Below, one piece after another: positions 27,350-38,275 of a stretch of 64,000 nucleotides of DNA. This DNA comes from PALSA-612 sp963742925. Lineage in GTDB: Bacteria > Actinomycetota > Thermoleophilia > Gaiellales > Gaiellaceae. Every line of letters starts with the position of its first letter. Position 1 is the first letter of the stretch. The position numbers and the translations under genes were made by a program. Location of the stretch: assembly GCA_963742925.1 (NCBI GenBank), contig CAVUNV010000003.1, forward strand, positions 1-64,000, read 5' to 3'. The notes beneath the pieces are model-generated. The model ran no database searches, had not been told where the DNA came from, and saw only the letters and a program-made list of their open reading frames with translations.

Positions 27350-28743
27350 CGTTCCTCCAGAGACTTGACGGCCGGATAGAGCGCGCGGTAGCGAGCATAT
27401 CCCTCGTCGTAGACGCAGGCCCAGGCCTCGTTCGGCTCGATGCGCTCGCGCACGCGGACACACGCCGCCACGGCCTGCGCGGCGTCCGCGAAGGCGCCGC
27501 TCGAGATGCCCGCGAGCAGCGCGGCGCCGTAGGCGGAGCCCTCCTCGACCTCGGTCAGCTCGAGCGGGACACCCAGCACCGAGGCGACGATCTCGAGCCA
27601 CAGCCGGCTACGAGCGCCGCCGCCGGAGGCCCGGCCGACTCCGGCCTCGACGCCGAGCCCACGGAGCAGGTCGAGCGAGTCGCGCAGACCGTACGCCACA
27701 CCCTCGAGGACAGCCCGGACGAGTCCCCCGCGGCCGTGTCTGAGGGACAGGCCCTCGAACATGGCGCGCGCGGACGGGTCTGCGTGGGGCGTGCGCTCAC
27801 CGGCCAGGTAGGGGAGGAAGGTCAGGCCCTCGGCTCCGGCCGGCCACTCCTCCGCCTCGGCGACCAGCTGCTCGAACGACGTTCCAGGCGCGAGCGTGTC
27901 CCGGAACCAGCGGAGCGCCCCGGCCGCGTTCAGCATCACGCCCATCGCCTCCCAGACGCCCGGCACGGCGTGGCAGAAGACGTGGACGCGCGCCTGCGGC
28001 TCGGCCCGGTAGGCCGGCAGCGCGGCCAGCACGACGCCCGACGTCCCGAGCACGACCGACAGCGTGCCGGGCTCGACGACGCCCACCCCGAGCGCTGCGG
28101 CCTGCTGGTCGCCCGCTCCGCCGTTCACCGTCGACTCGGAGACGGGCGGCAGCCACTCGGGCGGGATCTCGAGCGCCTCCGTCACCTCGTCCGACCAGCG
28201 CCGTCCGCGCACGTCGAAGAGCAGCGTTCCCGAGGCGTCCGCCGCGTCGATCGCGTGCTCTCCCGTCAACCGCAGGCGCACGTAGTCCTTCGGGAGCAGG
28301 ATGCGGCGGATCCGCGCGTAGACGTCGGGCTCGTGACGACGCAGCCAGAGGAGCTTGGGCGCCGTGAAGCCCGGCAGCGCCCGGTTGCCGGTCAGCTCGA
28401 TCAGGCGCTCGAGGCCGATCCGCTCCTCGATCTCGGCGCACTCCTCGCCGGTTCGCTGGTCGTTCCAGAGGATCGCGGGCCGCAGCACGCGGTCGTGCTC
28501 GTCGAGGCACACGAGCCCGTGCATCTGGCCCGACAGGCCGATCCGGGGCTCCTCGACCGGCAGGCGAGCCAGCACCGCCTCCGCCGCACGCCACCAGTCC
28601 TCGGGGTCCTGCTCGGCCCAGCCGGGCTGCGGCGTCGAGAGCGGGTAGGACTCCTCGTCCGAGGCCAGCAGCTCGCCGGTCGGCGAGATCTCCACCGCCT
28701 TCACGCCCGTCGTGCCCACGTCGAGCCCGACGAGCGCCGTCAC
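27346..28743 (-). CDS. xylB: Xylulokinase (FGGY family)
   Basis: Phosphorylates D-xylulose to xylulose 5-phosphate. 465 aa. FGGY landmarks: GLDVGTTGVKAV at the N-terminus, GLSGQMHGLV, ILWNDQRT, NGGAGDQQAAALG (catalytic Asp) and SGGGARSRLWLEIVASVLG near the C-terminus. The GTG at 28743 overlaps the stop of the upstream dehydrogenase (GTGA). The isomerase-dehydrogenase-kinase order and the divergent xylose-type ABC transporter support pentose specificity, although FGGY substrates are hard to call from sequence alone. Confidence 0.88.
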   Translation of the reverse strand: MTALVGLDVGTTGVKAVEISPTGELLASDEESYPLSTPQPGWAEQDPEDWWRAAEAVLARLPVEEPRIGLSGQMHGLVCLDEHDRVLRPAILWNDQRTGEECAEIEERIGLERLIELTGNRALPGFTAPKLLWLRRHEPDVYARIRRILLPKDYVRLRLTGEHAIDAADASGTLLFDVRGRRWSDEVTEALEIPPEWLPPVSESTVNGGAGDQQAAALGVGVVEPGTLSVVLGTSGVVLAALPAYRAEPQARVHVFCHAVPGVWEAMGVMLNAAGALRWFRDTLAPGTSFEQLVAEAEEWPAGAEGLTFLPYLAGERTPHADPSARAMFEGLSLRHGRGGLVRAVLEGVAYGLRDSLDLLRGLGVEAGVGRASGGGARSRLWLEIVASVLGVPLELTEVEEGSAYGAALLAGISSGAFADAAQAVAACVRVRERIEPNEAWACVYDEGYARYRALYPAVKSLEER

Positions 28744-29774
28744 CGCAGCACCTCGTCGACCCGCACGGCGCGCCGCTCCTCGGTCGACCGGGCGATCGCG
28801 AGCACGGTCGCGAGCGTCCGCAGGTTGTCGGCTGCCGAGCACTCCGGCTCCTCTCCCGTGCGGATCGCGCGGCGGGCCTCGTGCAGGACGCCGAGCCGGT
28901 CGATCGCCCCCAGTTGCGGGAGCGACACGCGGCGAGGCGGCTTGCCGTAGAGCTCGACGCCGACCGTGCCGCGCAGCGCGTCGCCGACTCCCCCGGTCCA
29001 CGTGGCCCGGCCGAGCGTGCCGACGATCTCCCAGTCGCCGTTCCAGGAGGTCTCGCGGCCCAGGGGCTCGGCCCACGTGCCGTGGTAGGCGACCGGCGCT
29101 CCGCCGGCGAGGGTCAGGATCGCCTCGAGGGTCGGGTCGTGGCGGAACGGCCCGTCCGGCGCAGGCCAGCTCCTGGCGTCCACCTCGACGATCTCCTGGC
29201 CGGTGATCGACCGGACGAGGTCGACGTGGTGGACGGCCATGTCGAAGAGGTACGGGTGCGGCATCCGTCCGCGCCAGTCCCGCGGCGAGATCCAGGCGTC
29301 GCGGAGATCGCGCCGGCACTCGCTGCGGATGCCGAGCACGCGGCCGAGCGAACCGCCGCGGACGAGCGCCTCCAGCGCCCGGGGCTGGCGACGGAAGCGG
29401 TAGTTCTGCGACACCATGGCGACCAGACCGCTTGCTCGAGCGGCGGCGACGATCGCCTCCGCGTCGGCGAGCGACGGCGCCAGCGGCTTCTCGATCACGA
29501 CGTGGCTGCCGGCGGCGAGCGCCGCCTCCGCCAGCGGCCGGTGCGTCGCCGGTGGCGAGACGAGCACGACCAGATCGGGACGGACGGCGCGGAGCGCCTG
29601 CTCGAGCCGCCGGAACACGGGCACGCCGAGCCCCGAGGCCCATTCACGGGCCGGCGCCCCGGCGTCGACGACGCCCGTGAGCCGGAACCCGCGCGCCCGG
29701 GCGACGAGCTCCGCCCAGCTCTGGCCCCAGAGCCCGACGCCGACCTGGACGACCCCGAGCGGGGTTTCAGGCAC
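28740..29774 (-). CDS. Gfo/Idh/MocA-family oxidoreductase (2)
   Basis: 344-aa sugar dehydrogenase-like protein. Rossmann region begins LGVVQVGVGLWGQSW, with VLVSPPATHRPLAEAAL and the catalytic-lysine motif IEKPLAPS; the C-terminal domain has HPYLFDMAVHHVDLVRSI, typical of the family's His-containing helix. It overlaps the upstream isomerase by 8 nt and the downstream xylulokinase by 4 nt, so the three are translationally coupled. Not closely similar by eye to dehydrogenases 1 and 3, suggesting a different substrate. Confidence 0.9.
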   Translation of the reverse strand: MPETPLGVVQVGVGLWGQSWAELVARARGFRLTGVVDAGAPAREWASGLGVPVFRRLEQALRAVRPDLVVLVSPPATHRPLAEAALAAGSHVVIEKPLAPSLADAEAIVAAARASGLVAMVSQNYRFRRQPRALEALVRGGSLGRVLGIRSECRRDLRDAWISPRDWRGRMPHPYLFDMAVHHVDLVRSITGQEIVEVDARSWPAPDGPFRHDPTLEAILTLAGGAPVAYHGTWAEPLGRETSWNGDWEIVGTLGRATWTGGVGDALRGTVGVELYGKPPRRVSLPQLGAIDRLGVLHEARRAIRTGEEPECSAADNLRTLATVLAIARSTEERRAVRVDEVLR

Positions 29775-30765
29775 CGAGTGCGGCGTAGACGAGCTCGTAG
29801 GCGGCGACGGCGTCCTTGCGCATCTGCGCCTCCCGCAGCGCCGCGTCGTCGATCTTCGCCGCGACCCCGTCGATGAACCGCCACTGCAGGACGCTCCGCT
29901 TCACGGCTGCCACTGCGTCCTCCGTGTACGGGTAGAGGTCGAAGCCGAGCCGCCGCCCGTCGTCGCCGTAGCCCGCGCGGCGGAGCTCGACGGCGAGCTC
30001 GAGCGTCTCCATGAACGCCGTCGCGCCGAGCATGTTGTCGTCGTCGAACGTGCCCCAGCCGGAGTTCGCGTGGTGGTGGCCCATCAACCCCTCCGCCGAG
30101 AGCATCGCCGCGTACTCCGCCAGGTTCTCCCCGTTCATGATCAGGTGCTGCCAATCCATGTTGACCTTGACGTTGTCGATCCCCTGGGCTCGGAGCTTGT
30201 GGATCACGTGGAGCGTCATCCCGATGTTCCGCATCAGGATCTTCATGGCGGGCTCGGAGTTCTTGTGCTCGAGCCAGAGCTCGACGCCGTGCTCCTTGCA
30301 CTTCACGGCCACCTGCCCGATCCCGTCGACGAACCAGGCCCAGCTCTCCTTGTAGGGCGTCTGGAACGGGTAGTTGTAGCCCTCGATCCCGGGCCAGACG
30401 ATCAGCGGGACGCCGAGCCGGCCGGCGAAGTCCGCAGCGGCGACGGCGATCCGCACGGCCTCGGCACGCGTGTCCGCGTCGGGGTTGACGAGGCCGCCGC
30501 GGCCGAAGCGCGGATCGAGATGGAGCCCGCCCGCGAGGCAGTAGACGTCGTGGCCGCCGAGCGCGGCGGTCACCTCCTCGACGTTCGCCTCGGACAGCTC
30601 CTGCGGGTAGTGGAACTCGTAGCCGTCGATCAGATCCCCGAGACCCTCGACCGCGCGCTGCACCTTCTGCGCGGTCGTCTCGCCCGCCCACTGCGGCTGG
30701 TAGCCGCCCGGAACGAAGCGGGTGATCATCGATCCGAATGCCCAGATCCCGAGGCTCGTCTTCAT
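29767..30765 (-). CDS. Xylose-isomerase-like TIM-barrel sugar isomerase
   Basis: First gene of the catabolic operon, 332 aa. The AP-endonuclease-2/xylose-isomerase TIM-barrel fold is indicated by metal-ligand segments WLEHKNSEP (Glu), NMDWQHL (Asp), GHHHANSG (His) and FDLYPYTED (Asp). It is shorter than classical XylA (about 390-440 aa). ATG 30765 starts the conserved MKTSLGIWAF; a GATACT-like -10 lies 9 nt upstream, and upstream in-frame codons add nothing conserved. Likely interconverts an aldose and ketose feeding the adjacent kinase (inference). Confidence 0.82.
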   Translation of the reverse strand: MKTSLGIWAFGSMITRFVPGGYQPQWAGETTAQKVQRAVEGLGDLIDGYEFHYPQELSEANVEEVTAALGGHDVYCLAGGLHLDPRFGRGGLVNPDADTRAEAVRIAVAAADFAGRLGVPLIVWPGIEGYNYPFQTPYKESWAWFVDGIGQVAVKCKEHGVELWLEHKNSEPAMKILMRNIGMTLHVIHKLRAQGIDNVKVNMDWQHLIMNGENLAEYAAMLSAEGLMGHHHANSGWGTFDDDNMLGATAFMETLELAVELRRAGYGDDGRRLGFDLYPYTEDAVAAVKRSVLQWRFIDGVAAKIDDAALREAQMRKDAVAAYELVYAALGA

Positions 30766-30780
30766 CGCGGACCTAGTATC

Positions 30781-30810
30781 CCGCATGCGGCATTCGATGC
30801 GGCTTGACTA
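30781..30810. promoter_or_regulatory. Candidate operator/promoter between divergent xylose operons
   Basis: A perfect 10-bp palindrome CCGCATGCGG (30781-30790) is followed by a second ATGCGGC copy, and TTGACT (30804-30809) could be a -35 for the transporter operon. Position between divergent isomerase and xylF promoters suits a shared repressor. Confidence 0.4.
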
Positions 30811-30900
30811 TCGACCCGCTCGTCAGTGAGGCTTCCAGTGTCGCAACCCGCCGGGTGGGGGCAGGCGGCGCATGTCGGTCAACCAATTAGGGGAGGGCTA

Positions 30901-31966
30901 GTGAAACGAATGTTGAGCAAGTGGACGGCGCTGGGAGTCATCGCCGTCACCGCTCTGGTCGCCGTGGCTGTCGCCACCGCCGCGAGGACGGCAAGCGTTC
31001 AGGTCTGCGTCCTGCTGCCGGATACGAAGTCGTCCGTCCGCTGGGTGCAGTTCGACGCTCCGGACCTCGCCAAGGCGTTCGGGGCCGCACACGTGACCGC
31101 ACAGATCACGAACGCACTCAACGATCCGCAGAAGCAGAAGGCGCAGGCCCAGGCATGTCTGGCCGCCGGCGCGAAGGTGGTCATCGTGGTCTCGCTCGAC
31201 AACGGGTCGGCGTCGGCGATCGAGAAGTCGTTCACCTCGAAGGGCCTCAAGGCGATCGACTACGACCGCCAGGTGACAGGCGGCACCGCATCCGTCTACG
31301 TCACGTTCGACGGCAAGGCGGTCGGCGTGGCGCAGGCAGGCGGCATCGTCGCCGCCATGAAGGCGAAGGGCATCTACGCGAAGAAGCCGGTCGTCGCCGA
31401 GCTCTGGGGCGGGCAGACCGACCAGAATGCGTTCTGGTTCAAGAGCGGGAACGACGCCGTTCTCAACCCGCTGTTCTCGAAGGGCACGCTGACCAAGGGC
31501 CCGCAGCAGTTCGTTCCGGGTTGGCTCGCGACGAACGCGGCGCCGATCTTCTCGCAGATGCTGGTCAAGACGAACAACAAGATCGACGCGGCCATCGCGG
31601 CGAACGACAACATCGCCGGCGCCGTGATCGCAACGGAGAAGGCCAAGAAGCTAGGCCCGATCCCGCTCAGCGGGCAGGACGCGACCGCGCAGGGAGTCCA
31701 GTACATCCTCGCCGGCTGGCAGAGCGGCACGGTCTACAAGTACGTGCCCGCCGAGGCGAACGCCGTTGCTGCGGCCGCGATCGCTCTCCTCAAGGGCAAG
31801 ACGCCGAAGTCGAACGGGTTCAGGGCAGAACGGCAGCAAGAAGGAGCCGACGTTGACGCTGCCGGTCGTCTGGATCACGAAGGCGAACTACAAGCGACTG
31901 TTCACCGACGGCTGGCTCAAGCCGAGCCAGGTCTGCATCGGCCAGTACAAGCAGTACTGCAAGTAG
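30901..31966 (+). CDS. xylF: Xylose-type ABC transporter substrate-binding protein (frameshifted)
   Basis: Extracytoplasmic binding protein of the periplasmic-binding-protein-1 (XylF/RbsB) type, about 355 aa. Hydrophobic export signal at residues 8-27, then the two-lobed domain with VVSLDNGSASAIEKSF, AIDYDRQVTGG, IAANDNIAGAVI and PLSGQDATAQGVQYI. The last 47 codons (from QNGSKKEPTL to CIGQYKQYCK) are in the +1 frame: one extra base in the GGG at 31823-31825 splits the gene. GTG 30901 has AGGGGAGG 4 nt upstream. No lipobox is seen, although an actinobacterial binding protein would usually have one. Confidence 0.82.
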
Positions 31967-31980
31967 TCGCTGTGAATCAC

Positions 31981-32010
31981 GGTGGAGGCGCCCTCCGGGG
32001 CGCCTCCACC
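31981..32010 (+). terminator. Strong intercistronic hairpin after xylF
   Basis: GGTGGAGGCGCC (31981-31992), loop CTCCGG, GGCGCCTCCACC (31999-32010): a perfect 12-bp stem between xylF and the ATPase gene. Such hairpins usually stabilise the upstream message or attenuate the downstream genes, so binding protein exceeds membrane components. Confidence 0.7.
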
Positions 32011-32037
32011 CACGTTTGTGGTAGGAAACCCGCCACC

Positions 32038-32820
<783 letters not shown>

Positions 32821-32824
<4 letters not shown>

Positions 32825-34074
32825 GCGTCGACGTCGAAGCCGTCGGTCAGGCAACCGGGCCGCCCCCCCAGGAGGACACCTCTGGCGCGGCAGGGCTCGG
32901 CCGGACAGCACTCGCCAACATCAGGTCGGGCAACCTCGGAGTACTCCCGATCGTCATCGGACTCCTGTTCATCGTCGTCTTCTTCAGCTTCAAGGCGACG
33001 AACTTCTTCACCGCGGACAACTTCAACAACATCATCGTCCAGATGGCCGGGACGACGATGCTCGCCTACGGCGTCGTGTTCGTCCTCCTGCTCGGGGAGA
33101 TCGACCTGTCGATCAGCTACGTGGCCGGGATCGGCGCGCTCGCCGTTGCGGAGCTCCAGCTGCCGGCCAGCGGGCACGACATCAACGGCCTGCTCGCGAT
33201 CGTCTGCGCGGTCGCGATCTGCGGAATCATCGGGCTCGTCCAGGGATCGATCGTGGCCAAGGTGGGCGTGCCTTCGTTCGTCGTCACGCTCGCCGGCTTC
33301 CTCATCTGGCAGGGCGTGATCGTGTATCAGCTCGAGCAACCGGGCTCGATCATCATTCAGGACCGCTGGATCAACTACACCGCCAGCTATTACTTCTCGC
33401 ACCTCGCAGGCTGGCTCATTGCGGCCTCGATAACCGGCCTCTACGTGCTCGGAGCGCTTGCGGGCATGGCAAGCAAGCGGCGCGGCGGAGTCGCGATCCG
33501 GAATCCCGGGCTCATCATCGCCAAGATGGTCGGGATCGGCGTCGCCGCCTTCGGCACCGTCGCCATCTGCAATCACTCGAAGGTGCCGGGGGGGCTCCCG
33601 CTCGCCGGCGTCATCATCGTCGTCTTCCTCGTGATCCTCACGTACCTGGCCAAGCGAACCACGTTCGGCCGCCACGTCTACGCCGTCGGCGGTAACGCCG
33701 AGGCGGCGCGCCGCGCCGGTATCAACGTGCCCAGGATCCGGATCATCGTCTTCATGATCTCGAGCGCGATGGCGGCGATCGGCGGCATCATCCTCGCCGC
33801 CAACGTCAACTCGGTCGACACGAACTTCGGCGGCGGCACGCTGCTGCTCGACGCGATCTCGGCGGCGGTCATCGGCGGCACCAGCCTCTTCGGAGGGCGC
33901 GGCGAAGTTCGCAACGCGTTCATCGGCGGTGCCGTGATCGCCACCGTCGCGAACGGCCTCAACACGGCCGGCTACAGCCCCGGCACGATCTACATCGTCA
34001 CCGGCATCATCCTCCTGCTCGCCGTGACGCTCGACACGATCGCGCGCCGGCTGCAGACTCGCTCCGGCCGCTAG
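32821..34074 (+). CDS. xylH: Xylose-type ABC transporter permease
   Basis: 417-aa membrane subunit of the BPD_transp_2 (RbsC/XylH) family with about ten hydrophobic segments. Family landmarks: GEIDLSISYVAGIGALAVA near residue 95, GVPSFVVTLAGFLIWQG, a cytoplasmic RTTFGRHVYAVGGNAEAARRAGI loop and SAAVIGGTSLFGGRGEV. GTG 32821 overlaps the ATPase stop. The stop overlaps by 3 nt that of the convergent UnbUV-like gene. It would import a pentose for the divergent isomerase/kinase operon. Confidence 0.9.
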
Positions 34075-37000
34075 GGCGTCACCTTCAGGATCTGGTCGGC
34101 GGCGACGTCTTGCAGGCGCGTCGATCTTGCCGCCCGGCCAGCGGACGTCGAGCTCCTTCAGCCTGGTGTTCGTGCCGAGGCCGAAGTGGGCGCGCGGGTC
34201 CTCCGACGAGAGGTAGCTGCTGCCCGCCTGCACCTCGTGCGTGAGGCGCGTGCCGTCCGGGAGCACGGCCGTCACGACCGCCCCCGGCGCGAACCTCGCG
34301 AGGCTCACCTCGAGCCAGTGGCCGGTCGCGCCGGTGTTGTGGAGGAGGATCAGCTTGCCGCCGATCGAGTTGATCGCGATGTCGATACGCCCGTCGTTGT
34401 CGTAGTCGGCGGCCGCCAGCCCGCGGCCGTTTACGAGCGGGCCGGGATCGAGGCCGACCGCCCGGGAGGCGTTCGCGAAGCCGTGACCCGTGTTCGCGAG
34501 CACCTGGGTCCGGCCGGCGCTCTTCTTCAGGTTCGCGACCGGGATGTCGCCGTTGGCGAGCACGAGGTCGAGTCGCCCGTTGTTCGCGAGATCGACCCAC
34601 GAGTCGCCCCACCCGGTCTGACCCGGCCCGAGCGCGGCGGCGAACTCGGGCGTGACGTTCGCGAAGTGCGTACGCGCGGGCACGCTCCGGAAGGCGACGT
34701 CGCCCTGCCCACGTGAGTTCGTCACGAAGAGGTCGGGGCGCTGGTTCCCGGAGTAGTCCTGGGCAGCGACTCCCATGCCGGCGTTGTGGTCGGCGACCCG
34801 CCACCTGTGCCCCTGCTCGACGAAGTGGAAGCCGAGCGGGCCGCCGCGGCTCGTTCAGATAGAGCCGGTTCGGGTCGAGGTCGTTTGCCACGTACAGGTC
34901 GGGCCGCCCGTCGCCGTTCACGTCGGTGAAGACCGCGCCCAGGCTGTGGTCGGTCGCAGCCCGATCGATCCCCACCTTGGCCGCGACCTCGCGGAAGCGG
35001 GGGTGCCCGTGGGCGTCAGGCCCCTCGTTCAGGTAGAGCAGGTCGGGGAAGGCCTGGTAGTTGAGCGGGAAGCCCTTCGCGGAGTCGATCGGGGCGTTCA
35101 CGTCGACGTAGCCCGAGGCGAAGATGTCGGGCCGCCCGTCACCGTTGACGTCCGCCACCGCCGCACCGGTGTGCCAGCCGTAGGTGCCGAAGGCGTCGAT
35201 GCCGGCCGCGTGCGTGATGTTGGTGAACGTCCCGTTCCCGTTGTTCCAGAGCAGCACGTTGTAGGTGTTCGTCGTGATGAACAGGCTCGGGTAGCCGTTA
35301 CCGAGATCGACGGTCGCGCAGCCGTTCCCCTGCACGGCGACGTCCGCGTGCGCTCGTGGCGCTGACGTCCACGAACTTCCCGTGCACGTTCTCGTACAGC
35401 GCGCTCCGCGGCAGGCCGCCGTGGCTGTTCCACTTCTCGACGTCGTTGTCGGAGTACGAGTTGACGACGAACAGGTCCATCCAACCGTCGTTGTTGTAGT
35501 CGAGCCAGCACAGTCCGCCGCCCATCATCGAGTGGACGTCGGAGGGATACATCCCGAAGTGGAAGTCGCCTTGCCGGAAGTTCAGCCCGACTTGGCGGCA
35601 ACGTCCTCGAGGTGCACGCCCGCGAAGGTCTTCGCGACGAGCTGCGGTGCCGTCGACGAGACAGGCGGCGCAGCCTTCACGCCCGTGAACGAGATCAGCT
35701 CGTAGCCGCGGCTGCCCAGGTCGAGCTGGAAGGTCGCCGCGAACGGCACCGCCGCACTCCGACGGACCAGCCGCGGCGGCACGCCCATGTACTCCGACCG
35801 CTGCACGAGTCCGGTCACGGCGGCGACGGCGACCGGCTCCCCCTGCCCCTCCGACGGGCGGAGCTTCACACGCATCGTGTCGAGGCGGTAGGTGGGGACG
35901 GTGATCGGCGCTGTCTTCGGCTGCTTGACGAGCTTCTGCACGGCAGCGAGCGAGTCGCAGCACGAGCCCGGGCTCGCCCGCTTCTCGTTCCGTGTCCGCA
36001 GCGCGGTGCTCTCGTCCCCGAGGTCGGCCACGAGGCTGCGTGCGATGAGAAGCGCGGTCTTGCGGTCGAGCTGGTTCGAGACCCCCGACGAGTGCAGGAT
36101 CGTCACCACCGGGAGATGCCCCGTGTCCCTGAGCGCCGCGGCGGCGCTCCCGGGACGGGCGGGGATCCCCGCGAGCGTGACGAGACCGCCGAACACGGCC
36201 ACGCCGACAAGCGCGGCGACACCCAGCTTCGCCACGCCCAGGCGACCGCGCGCCGCGAGGCGCGAGACCCAGGCGGCGATCCCGTCGTCCGCTGTCCCGG
36301 GCGCCGGCAGGAGCCATTCGAGGAGCGGCCGCGCGGCGCACACGATCGTGAGCGAGCCGAGCAGCGCGACCTTGGCCGCGAACTCGGTCTGCATCGGCGC
36401 GATCAGGATCGTCGCGAGCAGCCCGATCCCGACCCCGTACGCGAGCCGCGCCAGCCTTCCCTTCGGCGTCGTCTTCGGGTCGGTGATCATGAAGAACATG
36501 AAGACGAGCACCTCCGGCGAGGTGATCAGCACCCACCAGAAGTAGCGCCCTGTCACCGGCCCGAGGTGCCAGCGCGCGGTCATGTCGTGACCGGTCACCG
36601 CGATCAGGGCCATGCCCGCAGCGAACGTGAGCCAGAAGCCGATCGCGATCTGGATCAGCTTCAGCCGCAGGAGGATGGCGAGGCCGCCGGCGACGATGAT
36701 CACGAGCGCGAGCGCCATCCACGGCGACATCGGCCCCCACCAGAAGTCGAGCGGCTCGACCCGGTCCTTGCCGAGGATCAGGAAGCAGAGGACGAGCCCG
36801 AAGTTCGACGGGTTGAAGACGTGGTTGCCGCGCCACTTGATCACGTACTTCGAGAGCAGCGAGACGGCAGCCGTGCCGGCGAAGATCCACCAGCCGTTCG
36901 TGCTCCACCAGTCGCCGTGCTGCGTGCCCGGCACGCGCAGGACGAAGGCGACGCCGTTGCCGGTCAGCATCGCGCTCGCCGGCCACATGATCACGTGCTG

Positions 37001-37231
37001 CCGCCGGAAGGCGATGCCCATCTCGAGCACGGCGCAGGTGCCGATCGCGATCAGGATCTGCGCGATCGAGAGCCGGAAGTCGAACGCGACCTGCCCGAGG
37101 ACCTGCAGCGAGATGATCACCGCCGCCAGGTGGAGCCGCGGGTCGCGCAGCGTCGGAAGCAGCACCGGATAGGGCGTGCCTCCGATCTGCAGCGTCGGCC
37201 GGCCGGCGGGCACGGCAGCGGGCGTTGCCAT
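34071..37231 (-). CDS. UnbU-UnbV-like fusion: NqrB/RnfD-type membrane domain plus FG-GAP/ASPIC domain (several indels)
   Basis: About 1050 residues once four indels are allowed. Residues 1-330: a polytopic NqrB/RnfD-like domain with HVFNPSNFGLVLCF and FFMITDPKTTPKG, as in UnbU of enediyne clusters; no flavin-attachment SGAT motif is seen. A soluble linker follows, then LEDVAAK/VGLNFRQGDFHFG, MMGGGLCWLDYNNDGWMDLF and further DxNxDGxxD repeats (FG-GAP/VCBS), ending in an ASPIC/UnbV domain (GHWLEVSL, DGTRLTHEV, RWPGGK). Breaks: one base missing at about 35591, one extra at about 35355, 34843 and 34120. The linker-to-FG-GAP junction reads continuously after correction, so I call a fusion. ATG 37231 follows TTAAAT by 6 nt. 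Function unknown. Confidence 0.7.
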
Positions 37232-37270
37232 CCGCCCATTTAAGCCCAGAGTCGTAGTATCCGTGCGGCA

Positions 37271-38275
37271 ATGGCGCGTCCCGTCACACTCTTCACCGGC
37301 CAGTGGGCGGACCTCCCGCTCGAGGAGCTCGCGCGCAAGGCCGGCGAGTGGGGCTTCGACGGGCTCGAGCTCGCCTGCTGGGGCGACCACTTCGAGGTCG
37401 ACCGGGCGCTCGCCGAGGACGGTTACGTGCGCACGGTCCAGGAGGTGCTCGAGCGCAACCACCTGAACTGCTTCGCGATCGGGGCGCACCTCGTCGGCCA
37501 GGCCGTCTGCGACCCGATCGACTCGCGCCACCGCGCGATCCTGCCGCCCGAGGTCTGGGGCGACGGCGAGCCCGAGGGCGTGCGGAAGCGCGCGGCGGAG
37601 CGGATGAAGGACACGGCCCGCGCGGCGGCCAGGCTGGGTGTCACCCAGGTGAACGGCTTCACCGGCTCGGCGATCTGGCACCTCCTCTACTCGTTCCCGC
37701 CCAACGACTTCGGCGAGGTCGAGCGAGGCTACGAGGACTTCGCCGAGCGCTGGGGCCCGATCGTGGACGTGTTCGACGCGGAGGGCGTGCGTTTCGGGCT
37801 CGAGGTCCACCCCACCGAGATCGCCTACGACTTCGTGACCACGCAGAAGGCGCTCGACGCGATCGACCGGCGGCCCGGCTTCGGCATCAACTTCGACCCC
37901 AGCCACTTCGCCCACCAGCACCTCGACTCGGCGGCCTTCGTCCTCGAGTTCGCCGACCGGATCTACCACGTCCACGTCAAGGACTCGAAGAAGACCCTCG
38001 ACGGCCGGAAGTCGATCCTCGGCGGGCACCTCAACTTCGGCGAGCTCGAGCGCGGCTGGGACTTCGTCTCGCCCGGGCACGGCGACGTCGACCTGGAGGC
38101 GCTGATCCGCGCGCTGAACCGGATCGGCTACACGGGGCCGCTCTCGATCGAGTGGGAGGACTCCGGGATGGATCGCGAGTGGGGCGCGCAGGATGCGCTC
38201 GCCTTCGTCCGGCGCACCGACTTCACGCCGTCCACGGTGGCGTTCGACGCCGCAATGCAGAAAGCAGGCGCGTGA
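37271..38275 (+). CDS. Sugar phosphate isomerase/epimerase family protein
   Basis: 334-aa AP-endonuclease-2 TIM barrel. Metal-site segments: GLEVHPTEIAYDF (Glu), GINFDPSHFAHQ (Asp, His), YHVHVKDSK (His) and LSIEWEDSG (Glu), the order seen in xylose-isomerase-like epimerases and inosose isomerase/dehydratase relatives. ATG 37271 is preceded by a TAGTAT hexamer 10 nt upstream. The dehydrogenase that follows overlaps its stop, so they form a two-gene operon, divergent from the UnbUV-like gene. Confidence 0.87.
   Translation: MARPVTLFTGQWADLPLEELARKAGEWGFDGLELACWGDHFEVDRALAEDGYVRTVQEVLERNHLNCFAIGAHLVGQAVCDPIDSRHRAILPPEVWGDGEPEGVRKRAAERMKDTARAAARLGVTQVNGFTGSAIWHLLYSFPPNDFGEVERGYEDFAERWGPIVDVFDAEGVRFGLEVHPTEIAYDFVTTQKALDAIDRRPGFGINFDPSHFAHQHLDSAAFVLEFADRIYHVHVKDSKKTLDGRKSILGGHLNFGELERGWDFVSPGHGDVDLEALIRALNRIGYTGPLSIEWEDSGMDREWGAQDALAFVRRTDFTPSTVAFDAAMQKAGA

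Noticed and set aside
34071..37231. Enediyne biosynthetic cluster
   Set aside because: UnbU- and UnbV-like domains are present, but there is no polyketide synthase, thioesterase or other enediyne cassette gene.
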